This document shows, in pieces, positions 44,022 through 52,660 of a DNA stretch of 64,000 nt. The translations under genes and the position numbers were made by a program. This stretch comes from PALSA-600 sp037142875. GTDB taxonomy: Bacteria; Actinomycetota; Thermoleophilia; Gaiellales; Gaiellaceae. The notes below the pieces were generated by a model that was not told where the DNA came from, searched no databases, and saw only the letters and a list, made by a program, of their open reading frames with translations. The DNA lies in contig JBAWZV010000008.1 in the NCBI GenBank assembly GCA_037142875.1, positions 1 through 64,000 on the forward strand. Direction: 5' to 3'. The first letter of the stretch is position 1. Each line of letters opens with the position of its first letter.

Positions 44022-45445
44022 CGCCGCCAAGCATAGGCCGTGAGGAGGAGGACGCCCTCCACCCCTGCGAGCGCGCGCGTTGTCGCGATCGAGGCGAACG
44101 GCAGCGAGCCGATGACACGCGCGCAGAGCGCGATGTACTCGGCGACCCCGCCATTGAGCCAGGCGACGAACGTCGCGGCGGCAGGCGAGATCGGGTCGAG
44201 CGCGGCCGTCAGAAATGCGAGCCCGAGCAGCACCGGCATCGCCGGCTCGGCGAGCGCGTTCGCCGGCACGCCAAGGAGCGGCAGGTACCCGAACTGCAGC
44301 CAGACGATCGGGGCGGTCACGAGCCCACAGCCGGCCGAGACGGCAACCCCTAGGCGCAACGATCTCGGAAGCGGCACGGGCGCAAGTCCTGACTCGAGCC
44401 GCGGCACGACGGTGAAGATCGCGGCGACCGCGGCAAATGAGAGCTGGAAGCCGGGGTCATACACGGTGTACGGGTTCCAGGCGAGCAGCACGGTCGCGGC
44501 GACGATCAGGGCATACCAGGCGTCGCGCAGCCGGCCGGTCAGCCAGGCAAGCGAGGTGAGCGCTCCGGCGACGCCCGCCCGGATCACCGACGGCTGCGGT
44601 CCAACCGCGAGCACGTACCCGAGGATCCCGGCAAGAGCTGCGACCTCGCCGGCGATGCGGCCGAGCCCGGTGAGCCAGGCTAGGAGCAGCGCGCCGCCCG
44701 CGAGCAGCACGACGTTCTGGCCGGAGACAGCCAGCAGGTGGTAGAGCCCGGAGGCCTGAAAGTCATCTCGTAGCGCTGTCGGTATGGCCGCGTCGTCTCC
44801 GAGCACGATCCCTTCGAGCACCGCTCGCCGCTCGCCGCCGAGTCCAGGGGCGATCGACCCGGCGAGGCCGCGGTGGAGGTGGTCAGCGAACCCGCCAAGC
44901 CCGCCGCGTTGCCCAACCTGGTGCCAGGTCTCGACCCGGAGCACCACGTGGACGCCGTGGCGACGCAGCCACGTTCGCTCGTCGAACCCCCGCAGCGGCC
45001 CGTTCGGCTCGGTGACGATGGCCAGCCCCTCGATCACCGCACCGAGCGGCGGTGCGCGCCCAGGCGGCAGCTCGAGCGCAACCGGCTCGCGGCTTCGCTC
45101 GCCTCCTATCGTCTCGGCCTCCCCGCGTGCGGTGATGCCGTAACGGCCTATCTTTGGCGCCGCCGTCACCGTCGCGGTCACCTGCCCGGCGTGTCCGACC
45201 CAGCTTGCGAGCGGGCTTCGGTCGAGCGCGGCGAGGCGCGCTCCTCCCCACCACCACCCGACCGACGCGAGTAGCGCAACGCCGAGCAGGAACCGCTTGG
45301 TTCCCTCCTCCGCGACCACGGCGGCCACCGCAAACACGGCCGTCGCCGCCAACGCGACAGCCCCAGGGCGACCAACGTTGGCGAGCGCGATCCCAACACA
45401 CAGGGCGGACGCCAGAAGATGAGCGGGACGCTGCGGGAGCCTCAC
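44006..45445 (-). CDS. comEC: ComEC/Rec2-type DNA uptake channel protein
   Basis: ComEC forms the membrane pore through which single-stranded DNA enters during transformation. The 479-residue protein has the N-terminal DUF4131 region and then the competence domain with LLAVSGQNVVLLAGG and GPQPSVIRAGVAGALTSLAWLTGR, both diagnostic. The C-terminal metallo-beta-lactamase domain found in many ComEC proteins is absent, as in some actinobacterial forms. With comEA upstream and holA downstream, it forms the usual comEA-comEC-holA arrangement. It suggests the organism may be, or have been, naturally competent. Confidence 0.92.
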   Translation of the reverse strand: MRLPQRPAHLLASALCVGIALANVGRPGAVALAATAVFAVAAVVAEEGTKRFLLGVALLASVGWWWGGARLAALDRSPLASWVGHAGQVTATVTAAPKIGRYGITARGEAETIGGERSREPVALELPPGRAPPLGAVIEGLAIVTEPNGPLRGFDERTWLRRHGVHVVLRVETWHQVGQRGGLGGFADHLHRGLAGSIAPGLGGERRAVLEGIVLGDDAAIPTALRDDFQASGLYHLLAVSGQNVVLLAGGALLLAWLTGLGRIAGEVAALAGILGYVLAVGPQPSVIRAGVAGALTSLAWLTGRLRDAWYALIVAATVLLAWNPYTVYDPGFQLSFAAVAAIFTVVPRLESGLAPVPLPRSLRLGVAVSAGCGLVTAPIVWLQFGYLPLLGVPANALAEPAMPVLLGLAFLTAALDPISPAAATFVAWLNGGVAEYIALCARVIGSLPFASIATTRALAGVEGVLLLTAYAWRRWRTS

Positions 45446-46017
45446 GGCACGACGAGCCCCTTCAGGTTCGCGACGCGCGAGGGGCCGATCCCGGGGATCG
45501 CATCGAGGTCGTCGGTCGAGCGAAATGGGCCGTGCGCCAGCCGATAGTCGACGATCTTCTGCGCGGTCACCGGGCCGATGCCCGGCAGCGCGTCGAGCTG
45601 CTCGGCGGTCGCCGAGTTGAGGTCGACCGGGGCGCCAGATGCCGCGCCGACCGCGGCGCCGGGGGCGGAGGCGCCGCGCGCGGGAACGACCACCTGTTCC
45701 CCATCTGCGAGCGGTGCGGCGAGGTTGACGAGCGCGGCGTCGGCCTTCGCCGTTACCCCGCCTGCCCGGTGAAGCGCATCGGCGACCCGCGAGCCCGCCG
45801 CAAGGCGGTAGAGGCCGGGCCGCCGCACTGCGCCTGCGACATCGACGACGAGCGCGGCCGAGGGCGTGGGCGCGGCAAGCGGCGACCCGACCGTCGCGGC
45901 CACCACCGGAGGCGCGGCCCCAGGCTGCGAGACGAAGCGCGACCCGAGCACCACCACCGCGAGCGCAGCAGCCGCGAGCAGCAGCGCCCGGTTGCGCGTG
46001 AGCGTGAAGACAGGCAT
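45442..46017 (-). CDS. comEA: ComEA DNA-binding protein
   Basis: ComEA binds incoming double-stranded DNA outside the membrane and feeds it to ComEC. The 191-residue protein has a short N-terminal membrane anchor (about residues 9-29). An SLBB-like domain follows (VDVAGAVRRPGLYRLAAGSRVADAL). Two helix-hairpin-helix motifs end the protein (VDLNSATAEQLDALPGIGPV, then AIPGIGPSRVANLKG). It overlaps comEC by four bases and is read in the same direction as leuS, 90 bases downstream of it. Confidence 0.95.
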   Translation of the reverse strand: MPVFTLTRNRALLLAAAALAVVVLGSRFVSQPGAAPPVVAATVGSPLAAPTPSAALVVDVAGAVRRPGLYRLAAGSRVADALHRAGGVTAKADAALVNLAAPLADGEQVVVPARGASAPGAAVGAASGAPVDLNSATAEQLDALPGIGPVTAQKIVDYRLAHGPFRSTDDLDAIPGIGPSRVANLKGLVVP

Positions 46018-46107
46018 CCCACGAGCCTGCCGCGCAACGTGTGCCGTGTCTGTACCGGCTCTGAGCCGGGTGTGTGACGCCGCGGGCGGGCCAAGGCCCG
46101 GCCGGGC

Positions 46108-48546
46108 TCAGACGACGAAGTTGACGAGCTTGTCGGGCACGGAGAACACCTTGCGGAGCTCCTTGCCCTCGAGGTGCGCCGCGACCTTCTCCGACGCACG
46201 CGCCAGCGCGACGAGCTCGACCTCGGGCAGCCCGGCCGCGACCGGGAAGCGGTCACGAACCTTGCCGTTGACCTGGACGACGAGCTCGACCGTGTCGCGG
46301 ACGAGCTGCGACTGGTCGGCGACCGGCCACGGCTCAGCCCAGAGGCGTCCGTGCCCGAGCTTCTCCCACAGCTCCTCCGCCGCGTGCGGCGCGTAGGGCT
46401 GGATCAGGGAGACGGCGGTCTCGACGGCAAAACGCGACGCGGGATCGCCCGACCCGGCGGAGATCGCATTCACGAGCTCCATCACGGCCGCGACGGGCGT
46501 GTTGAAGACGAACCGCCGCTCGATGTCGTCGGTGACCTTGGCGATCGTCTCGTGCGCCTTGCGGGCGAGCGGCGTTCCGGTCGTCACGCCGGTCGGGGCC
46601 AGCTCGAGCTCCTCGTGCACGACCCGCCAGAGCCGCTGCAGGAACCGGGAGGTGCCGTCGACACCGGTGTCCTGCCACTCCTTGTCCTGGTCGGCCGGGC
46701 CCATGAAGAGGATGTAGAGCCGCAGCGCGTCGGCGCCGTAGCGCTCGATCAGCTCGTCGGGTGAGACGACGTTGCCCTTCGACTTCGACATCTTGGCGCC
46801 GTAGCGGTAGATCATCCCCTGGTTGAAGAGCCGCGCAAACGGCTCCTTGAAGCCGACGAGCCCGATGTCGTAGAGCGCCTTGGTGAAGAAGCGCGCGTAC
46901 ATGAGGTGCAGGATTGCGTGCTCGATCCCGCCGATGTACTGGTTGACCGGCAGCCAGAAGTCGACGGTGTCGCGGTCGAATGGCGCCTCGGCGTTCTGCG
47001 GGTCGGTGTAGCGCAGGAAGTACCAGGACGAGTCGACGAACGTGTCCATCGTGTCGGTCTCGCGCCGGGCGGCAGCACCGCAGGCCGGGCAGGTCGTCGC
47101 GACCCAGTCCTCGGCGGCGGCAAGCGGTGAGCGGCCCTTCGGCAGGTAGTCCTCGATCTCGGGGAGGATCACCGGCAGGTCGGCCTCGGGCACCGGCACG
47201 ACGCCGCAGCTCTCGCAGTGGATGATCGGGATCGGGCAGCCCCAGTAGCGCTGGCGGGAGAGCAGCCAGTCACGCAGGCGGTAGTTGACAGCCTCCTTGC
47301 CGAGCCCGCGGTCGGCGAGCGACTCCACGATCGCCTTCTTCGCCTGCGGCGAGGGCAGCCCGCTGAACTGCGCCGAGTTGACGATCAGGTCGTCGTCGGC
47401 GTGCGAGACGTAGACGGCGCCTTCCTCGACCTCGCCCTCGGCGGGTGCGACGACCTGGACGACGGGAAGGTCGAAGGCCTGCGCGAACGCGAAGTCGCGC
47501 TCGTCGTGTGCCGGCACCGCCATGATCGCGCCTGTCCCGTAGTCCATCAGGACGTAGTCGGCGACCCAGATCGGGATGCGCGTGTCGTTCACCGGATTGA
47601 CGGCGTAGAAGCCGGTGAACACCCCGGTCTTCTCCTCGTTGGCGGCGCGCTCCTCGCTCTTCTTTGCCGTTGCGCGTCGCACGTAGGCGCGGAGCCCGGC
47701 GGGGCTGTCGAGGCGCTCCGCGAACCGCTCGACGAGCGGATGCTCTGGAGCGAGGACGAAGAACGTGGCACCGAAGAGCGTGTCCGGCCGCGTCGTGAAG
47801 ACCGGCACGTCCTCGTCGAACTCCTCGATCCGGAACAGGATCTCGCCGCCCTCGGAGCGGCCGATCCAGTTGCGCTGCATCGTCAGGACGCGCTCGGGCC
47901 ACGACTCGAGCAGCGACATGTCGTCGAGCAGCCGGTCGGCGTACGCGGTGATCTTGAACATCCACTGCTCGAGCTTGCGCGACTCGACCTCGGCGCCGCA
48001 CCGCTCGCAGTTGCCGTCGACGACCTGCTCGTTTGCGAGCACCGTCTGGTCGTTCGGGCACCACTTGACCGGCGCGTTCTTCCGGTAGGCGAGCCCGGCG
48101 TCGTAGAGCTTCAGGAAGAGCCATTGCGTCCAGCGGTAGTACTCGGGCTCGTGTGTCGAGACCTCGCGGGTCCAGTCGATCGACCAACCCATCCGCTTGA
48201 TCTGCCGCCGGATCGCGGCGATGTTGCGCTCGGTCACCTGGCGCGGGTGGCCGCCCTCGCGGATCGCGGCGTTCTCGGCAGGCAGGCCGAAGGCGTCGTA
48301 CCCCATCGGCCGCAGAATGTGGTGGCCCGTGCGGCGCCGGACGTGCGAGACGACGTCGCCGAGGGTGTAGTTGAGGACGTGCCCCATGTGGAGCTCACCC
48401 GAGGGGTAGGGGAGCATCTCGAGCACGTAGGCCTTGCTCGCGTCGGGTGCGCTCGGGTCGGCCGGGTTCGGCGTGACGAAGGCGTCGGCCTCGTCCCAGA
48501 CCCGCTGCCACTTCTGCTCGATTGCTTGAGGCTCGTATGCGTCCAT
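46108..48546 (-). CDS. leuS: Leucyl-tRNA synthetase
   Basis: LeuS charges tRNA-Leu. The 812-residue class I enzyme has the HIGH-type motif as YPSGELHMGH (about residue 52) and KMSKSKGN (about residue 587). The editing domain CP1 (about 220-400) and zinc-binding Cys (SCGVVPVPE, CPACG) are present. ATG 48546 is the family start; the frame to 49008 is an overlong extension. An attenuator-like leader (peptide with two Leu codons, then a terminator) precedes it and suggests regulation by Leu-tRNA level. Confidence 0.97.
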   Translation of the reverse strand: MDAYEPQAIEQKWQRVWDEADAFVTPNPADPSAPDASKAYVLEMLPYPSGELHMGHVLNYTLGDVVSHVRRRTGHHILRPMGYDAFGLPAENAAIREGGHPRQVTERNIAAIRRQIKRMGWSIDWTREVSTHEPEYYRWTQWLFLKLYDAGLAYRKNAPVKWCPNDQTVLANEQVVDGNCERCGAEVESRKLEQWMFKITAYADRLLDDMSLLESWPERVLTMQRNWIGRSEGGEILFRIEEFDEDVPVFTTRPDTLFGATFFVLAPEHPLVERFAERLDSPAGLRAYVRRATAKKSEERAANEEKTGVFTGFYAVNPVNDTRIPIWVADYVLMDYGTGAIMAVPAHDERDFAFAQAFDLPVVQVVAPAEGEVEEGAVYVSHADDDLIVNSAQFSGLPSPQAKKAIVESLADRGLGKEAVNYRLRDWLLSRQRYWGCPIPIIHCESCGVVPVPEADLPVILPEIEDYLPKGRSPLAAAEDWVATTCPACGAAARRETDTMDTFVDSSWYFLRYTDPQNAEAPFDRDTVDFWLPVNQYIGGIEHAILHLMYARFFTKALYDIGLVGFKEPFARLFNQGMIYRYGAKMSKSKGNVVSPDELIERYGADALRLYILFMGPADQDKEWQDTGVDGTSRFLQRLWRVVHEELELAPTGVTTGTPLARKAHETIAKVTDDIERRFVFNTPVAAVMELVNAISAGSGDPASRFAVETAVSLIQPYAPHAAEELWEKLGHGRLWAEPWPVADQSQLVRDTVELVVQVNGKVRDRFPVAAGLPEVELVALARASEKVAAHLEGKELRKVFSVPDKLVNFVV

Positions 48547-48563
48547 CGTTTCCGTCCCTAGAT

Positions 48564-48592
48564 ACGAAAAAGCCTCCCGATTTCGAGAGGCC
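48564..48592 (-). terminator. Intrinsic terminator in the leuS leader
   Basis: On the minus strand, a 7- to 8-bp stem (core GCCTCTC with GGGAGGC, one G-U pair) has the loop GAAATC and is followed by TTTTT. It is a textbook Rho-independent terminator placed about 20 bases before the leuS ATG. It would stop transcription into leuS unless an alternative structure forms. Confidence 0.85.
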
Positions 48593-48632
48593 GAGGGAAG
48601 CTGCCGCGGCGGCGCCGCGTTCGCTTCCTTGC

Positions 48633-48653
48633 TTACGTAAGAAGCACGTTCAC
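48633..48653 (-). CDS. Putative leuS leader peptide (6 codons)
   Basis: GTG-AAC-GTG-CTT-CTT-ACG-TAA encodes MNVLLT, with two adjacent Leu codons. CTT is rare in this GC-rich genome. A hairpin follows (CGCGGC/GCCGCG flanked by GGAAGC/GCTTCC, 48596-48628), then the terminator. A promoter-like TACACT lies just upstream, making the peptide nearly leaderless. Ribosome stalling at the Leu codons when Leu-tRNA is short would be expected to change the downstream folding and allow read-through into leuS. The peptide is not expected to have a function of its own. Confidence 0.55.
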   Translation of the reverse strand: MNVLLT

Positions 48654-48661
48654 TGCGGCGC

Positions 48662-48667
48662 AGTGTA
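48662..48667 (-). promoter_or_regulatory. Candidate -10 box for leuS leader
   Basis: TACACT on the minus strand lies about seven bases before the GTG of the leader peptide, so the transcript would begin at or next to the start codon. The -35 region (near CGATT, about 17 bases further upstream) is weak. Confidence 0.4.
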
Positions 48668-48693
48668 GCGCGGTCGTAGGCAGAATCGACGGG

Positions 48694-49941
48694 ATGCTCC
48701 CGCTCTTTCCCTCCACCGCCCGCATCGACGGCTCCGCGCTGACGATCGGCCGCGTCACGGCAGCCGATCTCATCGCAGCGCACGGAAGCCCGCTCGTCGT
48801 CTACGACGAGGCGACGATCAGGGCGGCGGCACGTGCCTACCGCGAGGCGGCACCCGACGCGTTGATCGCGTACGGGACGAAGGCGTTTCCGAACCTGGCG
48901 ATCCTGCGGCTCCTTGCCGAGGAGGGCATCGGGGCCGATGTCTCGACGCTCGGTGAGATGCGATTTGCCCGCGAGGCCGGGATCGCCGGCGACCGGATCG
49001 TCGTGCACGGAAACAACAAGACCGACGCGGAGCTCGCGACGGCTGCCCGCGAGGGTGCGCTCGTCGTCGTCGACTCACTCGAGGAGATCGAGCGCGCCGA
49101 GACCGCCGGAGTGACGCGCACGCTGGTGCGGTTCACCCCGGGGATCGATGCCGACACCCACGAGGCGATTCGCACCGCGCACCACGGCTCGAAGTTCGGC
49201 CTGCCGGCCCACGACACGATCGAGGCGCTTCGCCGCTCGCCCGGGATCGAAGGGCTTCACGTCCATGTCGGCTCGCAGCTCCTCGACCTCGCAGACGCGC
49301 TGATGGCCGTCGACTTCATCGCGACGTTCGCGGCGCAGGCACGGCAGGCAACCGGCTGGGAGTGGACGACGCTCGATCTCGGCGGTGGCCTTGGCGTTGC
49401 GACGTCGCCGGATGAGCCGGAGCTGCCGATCGGGGAGTACGTCCGCGCGGTGCGGAACGAGCTCGACCGCGCCTGCGGGCTTCATCACCTCCGTCGCCCG
49501 AACGTGATCTTCGAGCCCGGACGCTCGCTCGTCTCACATGCAGGGGTGACGCTCTACACCGTCGGGTCGGTCAAGCGTGTCGCCTCGGCGACGACCTACG
49601 TTGCGGTCGACGGCGGCATGTCCGACAACGCCCGCCCGGCGCTGTACGGCGCCCGCTACACGGCGCTGCTCGCAAACCGCGCCGACGAGACGCCCACCGA
49701 CGTGTACGCGATCGCCGGGAAGCACTGCGAGTCGGGCGACGTGCTGATCGAGCAGGTGTCGCTCCCCCAGCCGCGGCGCGGCGACGTCCTCGCCGTCCCG
49801 TCGACGGGCGCGTACACGCTCGGGATGGGGTCGAACTACAACGTGACGCCCCGCCCCGCGGCGGTGCTCGTCGCCGACGGCGTGGCGCGCGTCATCCGCC
49901 GCCGCGAGACGCTCGACGATCTGCTCGCGCTCGAAGCCTGA
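48694..49941 (+). CDS. lysA: Diaminopimelate decarboxylase
   Basis: LysA converts meso-diaminopimelate to lysine. The 415-residue protein is a fold-type III PLP enzyme. The Schiff-base Lys is in IAYGTKAFPN (Lys63), GLHVHVGSQLLD follows, and the glycine-rich phosphate loop is LGGGLGV. The active-site Cys is in GKHCESGDVL (about residue 345), which comes from the partner subunit in the dimer. It is divergent from leuS. The intergenic region, about 150 bases, is shared with the leuS leader. Confidence 0.94.
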   Translation: MLPLFPSTARIDGSALTIGRVTAADLIAAHGSPLVVYDEATIRAAARAYREAAPDALIAYGTKAFPNLAILRLLAEEGIGADVSTLGEMRFAREAGIAGDRIVVHGNNKTDAELATAAREGALVVVDSLEEIERAETAGVTRTLVRFTPGIDADTHEAIRTAHHGSKFGLPAHDTIEALRRSPGIEGLHVHVGSQLLDLADALMAVDFIATFAAQARQATGWEWTTLDLGGGLGVATSPDEPELPIGEYVRAVRNELDRACGLHHLRRPNVIFEPGRSLVSHAGVTLYTVGSVKRVASATTYVAVDGGMSDNARPALYGARYTALLANRADETPTDVYAIAGKHCESGDVLIEQVSLPQPRRGDVLAVPSTGAYTLGMGSNYNVTPRPAAVLVADGVARVIRRRETLDDLLALEA

Positions 49942-49950
49942 CCGAAGCAG

Positions 49951-50157
49951 CTACTCGACCGGCCAGACCATCAGGTCGACCGCGTCACGGTTGACGTCGT
50001 CCTCGAGCGGCGCCTGCGTGACCTTCCAGCTCTGGCCGTCGTGCTCGAGCACGTCGCCGACCGCGTAGACCGTGTCGCCGCTGTCGAGGTGCGCAGTCGG
50101 GGTGTTCTCGATCGAGGTGCCCTCGGGGCACGGGAAGAGGATGCGATAGCGGGGCAT
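49951..50157 (-). CDS. Small conserved hypothetical protein
   Basis: The 68-residue protein starts MPRYRILFPCPEGTSIENTP and reads as one small beta-rich domain (DTVYAVGDVLEHDGQSWKVTQ). No metal motif or membrane helix is seen. ATG 50157 was chosen because GGTGG lies eight bases upstream; GTG 50169 is possible. It is convergent with lysA (9-base gap). The function is unknown, but the composition and codon use look coding. Confidence 0.65.
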   Translation of the reverse strand: MPRYRILFPCPEGTSIENTPTAHLDSGDTVYAVGDVLEHDGQSWKVTQAPLEDDVNRDAVDLMVWPVE

Positions 50158-50270
50158 GTGCAAGACCACCTTCGTTGGCCGGATGGTCGGTCGCGCGCGG
50201 CGGTCGACTCCGGGTCACTGACCTTGTAGCGCCCACTGCACGCCGTCGCATCGGGGCATCCCCGGAAGCC

Positions 50271-52592
50271 TCAGGCGGGCTGAACGAGCCGCAGCGGCAC
50301 GCGCCGAGGCTCGAGCCGCGCCTCGTTGACGTGCGGGTTCCACGGCTCGGCGAGCGGCTCGGCAGCAATCGAGCGTGCAACCTGCCCTGCGGGCGGCTCG
50401 CCGTAGAGCGTCGTTCGCTGTCGGGGAACGCGTCCGGCGGCCCGGATCATCGCCTCCATCTGCTCGGCTGCCATCTCCTGCCCCCAGCCCGAACCGGCTG
50501 CGCGTGAGATCGACTCGTTCATGAGCGTGCCGCCCAGGTCGTTGACCCCGGCGCGCAGCGCCTCGGCCACCCCATCAGGCCCGAGCTTGACCCACGAGAC
50601 CTGGATGTTGTCGATCGCCCCGTGCAGCGCGAGCCGCCCGACCGCGTGCATGAGCAGCACCTCGGCGAACGTCGGCCCCGGCCGGGCCCGGCCCTTGAGG
50701 TAGATCGGCGCCTCCATGTGGACGAACGGCAGCGGCACGAACTCGGTGAACCCGCCGGTCACCCGCTGCAGGTCGCGGACGGCGACGAGATGTCGCGCCC
50801 AGTTCCGCGGGCCGTCGACGTGGCCGAACATGATCGTGTTGTTCGAGCGGAGGCCGAGCTCGTGGGCGGTGCGATGAACCTCGAGCCACTGGGCGGTCGT
50901 GATCTTGTCCGGGCAGATCACGGCGCGCACCTCGTCGTCGAGCACCTCTGCGGCGGTCCCCGGCAGCGAGGCAAGTCCCTCGTCGCGGAGCCGCGCGAGG
51001 TAGTCGCGCAGCGGCACGCCGAGCGTCGCGGCGCCCTGCCAGATCTCGAGCGCGCTGAAGGCATGAACGTGCATCTCCGGCACGGCATCCTTGATCGCGC
51101 GGACGACCGAGGCGTAGTAGTCGCCGTCGAACGCCGGATGGATGCCGCCCTGGAGGCAGACCTCGGTTGCGCCTCGCTCCCACGCCTCCTCGACCCGGCG
51201 GACGATCTCCTCGTGTGGGACGAGGTAGGGGTTGCCGCGCAGGTTCGCTGCGAGCTTTCCCTTCGAGAACGCACAGAAGCCACAGCGGAAGTAGCAGACG
51301 TTCGTGTACTGGATGTTGCGGGTGACGACGTAGGTGACCTCGTCGCCGTTCACCTCGCGGCGAAGGCGATCGGCCGCGGCGAAGACACGTTGGCGCTCCT
51401 CGCCGCGCGCGCGGAAGAGCCGCTCGATCTCCCGCTCGCCGAGCTCGCCGCGCGTGTCGATCGGGAGCGTGTCGCGGGCAACGACAAACGGCAGCGCGCC
51501 TGTCTCACCCGGCGACCACCGATCCTCGCGCGCGAGTCCTGTCGAGTCCGCCGCTCGGAGCACCGCCGGCAGCAGGTCGGCGTCGATCCACTCGGGCGTG
51601 AGGTAGCGGGGGTACACGGTGAGCCGCGGTGCGAGCTCGAGCCCTCGGCTCGTGCAGGCCGCCCGCAGGAGCTCGATCTCGGGCCAGGGAGCCTCGGGGT
51701 TGACGTGGTCGATCGTGACGGGTGAGACGCCGCCGAAGTCGTCGATCCCGGCGTCGAGCAGCACGGCGAAGTCCTCCGTCAGGTTCGGGGGCGCCTGCAA
51801 CGCAACGTCGGCCGGGAGGACGAGCCGCGCAACGGCGAGCGTCCAGAGGAGCTCCTCGAGCGGCGGCTCCGGCGCGTCGGCCATCTGCGTGCCGGCCTTC
51901 GCGCGGAAGTTCTGGACGATCACCTCCTGCACGTGCGGCCCGGCGGCCGCGATCGCTTGGAGCGCGTCGAGACGTTCGGCCCGGGTCTCACCGATCCCGA
52001 TCAGGATCCCGGTCGTGAACGGCACCGACGCGTCACCGGCAAGCCGCAGGGTCTCGAGGCGCGCGGCGGGCAGCTTGTCGGGCGAGCCGAAGTGCGGCCC
52101 GCCGCGCTCGGAGAGGCGCGTCGCGGTCGTCTCGATCATCAGGCCCATCGACGCGGCGACCGGCCGCAGGAGCGCAAGGTCGGCGGCGGTGAGCACGCCG
52201 GGGTTGAGGTGCGGCAGGAGCGACGTCTCCTTCACCACGGCGCGGGCCGCCGCTGCCAGGTACTCGATCGTCGTCGCGTAGCCAAGATCAGCAAGCTCGG
52301 CGCGGGCAGCGGCGTAGCGCAGCTCGGGCTTGTCGCCAAGCGTGAAGAGCGCCTCACGGCACCCGGCACGCTCACCCGCTCGCGCGACCTCGAGCACCTC
52401 GTCGAGCGTCATGAAGGCCCGCTCCCCGCGTCTCGGCGGATGGGCGAACGTGCAGTAGTGGCAGACGTCGCGACAGAGCTTGGTCAGCGGGATGAACACC
52501 TTCGGGCTATACGTCACCAGCGTGCCGCGCAACGCCCGCACCTCACGCGCCTCCGCCATCAGCTCGTCGAGAGGGCGGCGCAGGATGTCCAC
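50271..52592 (-). CDS. fbiC: FO synthase, fused CofG-CofH
   Basis: FbiC makes the FO deazaflavin chromophore of coenzyme F420 from tyrosine and 5-amino-6-ribitylaminouracil. The 773-residue protein is a fusion of two radical SAM enzymes. The first half (CofG-like) has CRDVCHYC, and the second half (CofH-like) has CYFRCGFC with LQGGIHP downstream. Fusion of the two is the actinobacterial form; archaea have separate subunits. The other fbi genes are not in the window. An F420-dependent oxidoreductase gene lies 2 kb downstream, which supports F420 use by this organism. Confidence 0.95.
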   Translation of the reverse strand: MDILRRPLDELMAEAREVRALRGTLVTYSPKVFIPLTKLCRDVCHYCTFAHPPRRGERAFMTLDEVLEVARAGERAGCREALFTLGDKPELRYAAARAELADLGYATTIEYLAAAARAVVKETSLLPHLNPGVLTAADLALLRPVAASMGLMIETTATRLSERGGPHFGSPDKLPAARLETLRLAGDASVPFTTGILIGIGETRAERLDALQAIAAAGPHVQEVIVQNFRAKAGTQMADAPEPPLEELLWTLAVARLVLPADVALQAPPNLTEDFAVLLDAGIDDFGGVSPVTIDHVNPEAPWPEIELLRAACTSRGLELAPRLTVYPRYLTPEWIDADLLPAVLRAADSTGLAREDRWSPGETGALPFVVARDTLPIDTRGELGEREIERLFRARGEERQRVFAAADRLRREVNGDEVTYVVTRNIQYTNVCYFRCGFCAFSKGKLAANLRGNPYLVPHEEIVRRVEEAWERGATEVCLQGGIHPAFDGDYYASVVRAIKDAVPEMHVHAFSALEIWQGAATLGVPLRDYLARLRDEGLASLPGTAAEVLDDEVRAVICPDKITTAQWLEVHRTAHELGLRSNNTIMFGHVDGPRNWARHLVAVRDLQRVTGGFTEFVPLPFVHMEAPIYLKGRARPGPTFAEVLLMHAVGRLALHGAIDNIQVSWVKLGPDGVAEALRAGVNDLGGTLMNESISRAAGSGWGQEMAAEQMEAMIRAAGRVPRQRTTLYGEPPAGQVARSIAAEPLAEPWNPHVNEARLEPRRVPLRLVQPA

Positions 52593-52660
52593 CGGCCAAT
52601 CGTATGCGGCCGAGGAGCGCAGCCGACCGGCGCCGGCGCCGTCGCGACGCAGGCGCGGGT

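Noticed and set aside
46018..46107. Gene between comEA and leuS
   Set aside because: Only 90 bases, no frame with start and SD; GC-rich with short inverted repeats only.
47218..48561. 447-codon plus-strand frame inside leuS
   Set aside because: It is antisense to the catalytic core of leuS, with no SD and no known motif.
48547..48690. T-box riboswitch upstream of leuS
   Set aside because: No T-box antiterminator consensus (UGGNACC-like) or stem I features; the short leader with Leu codons fits attenuation instead.
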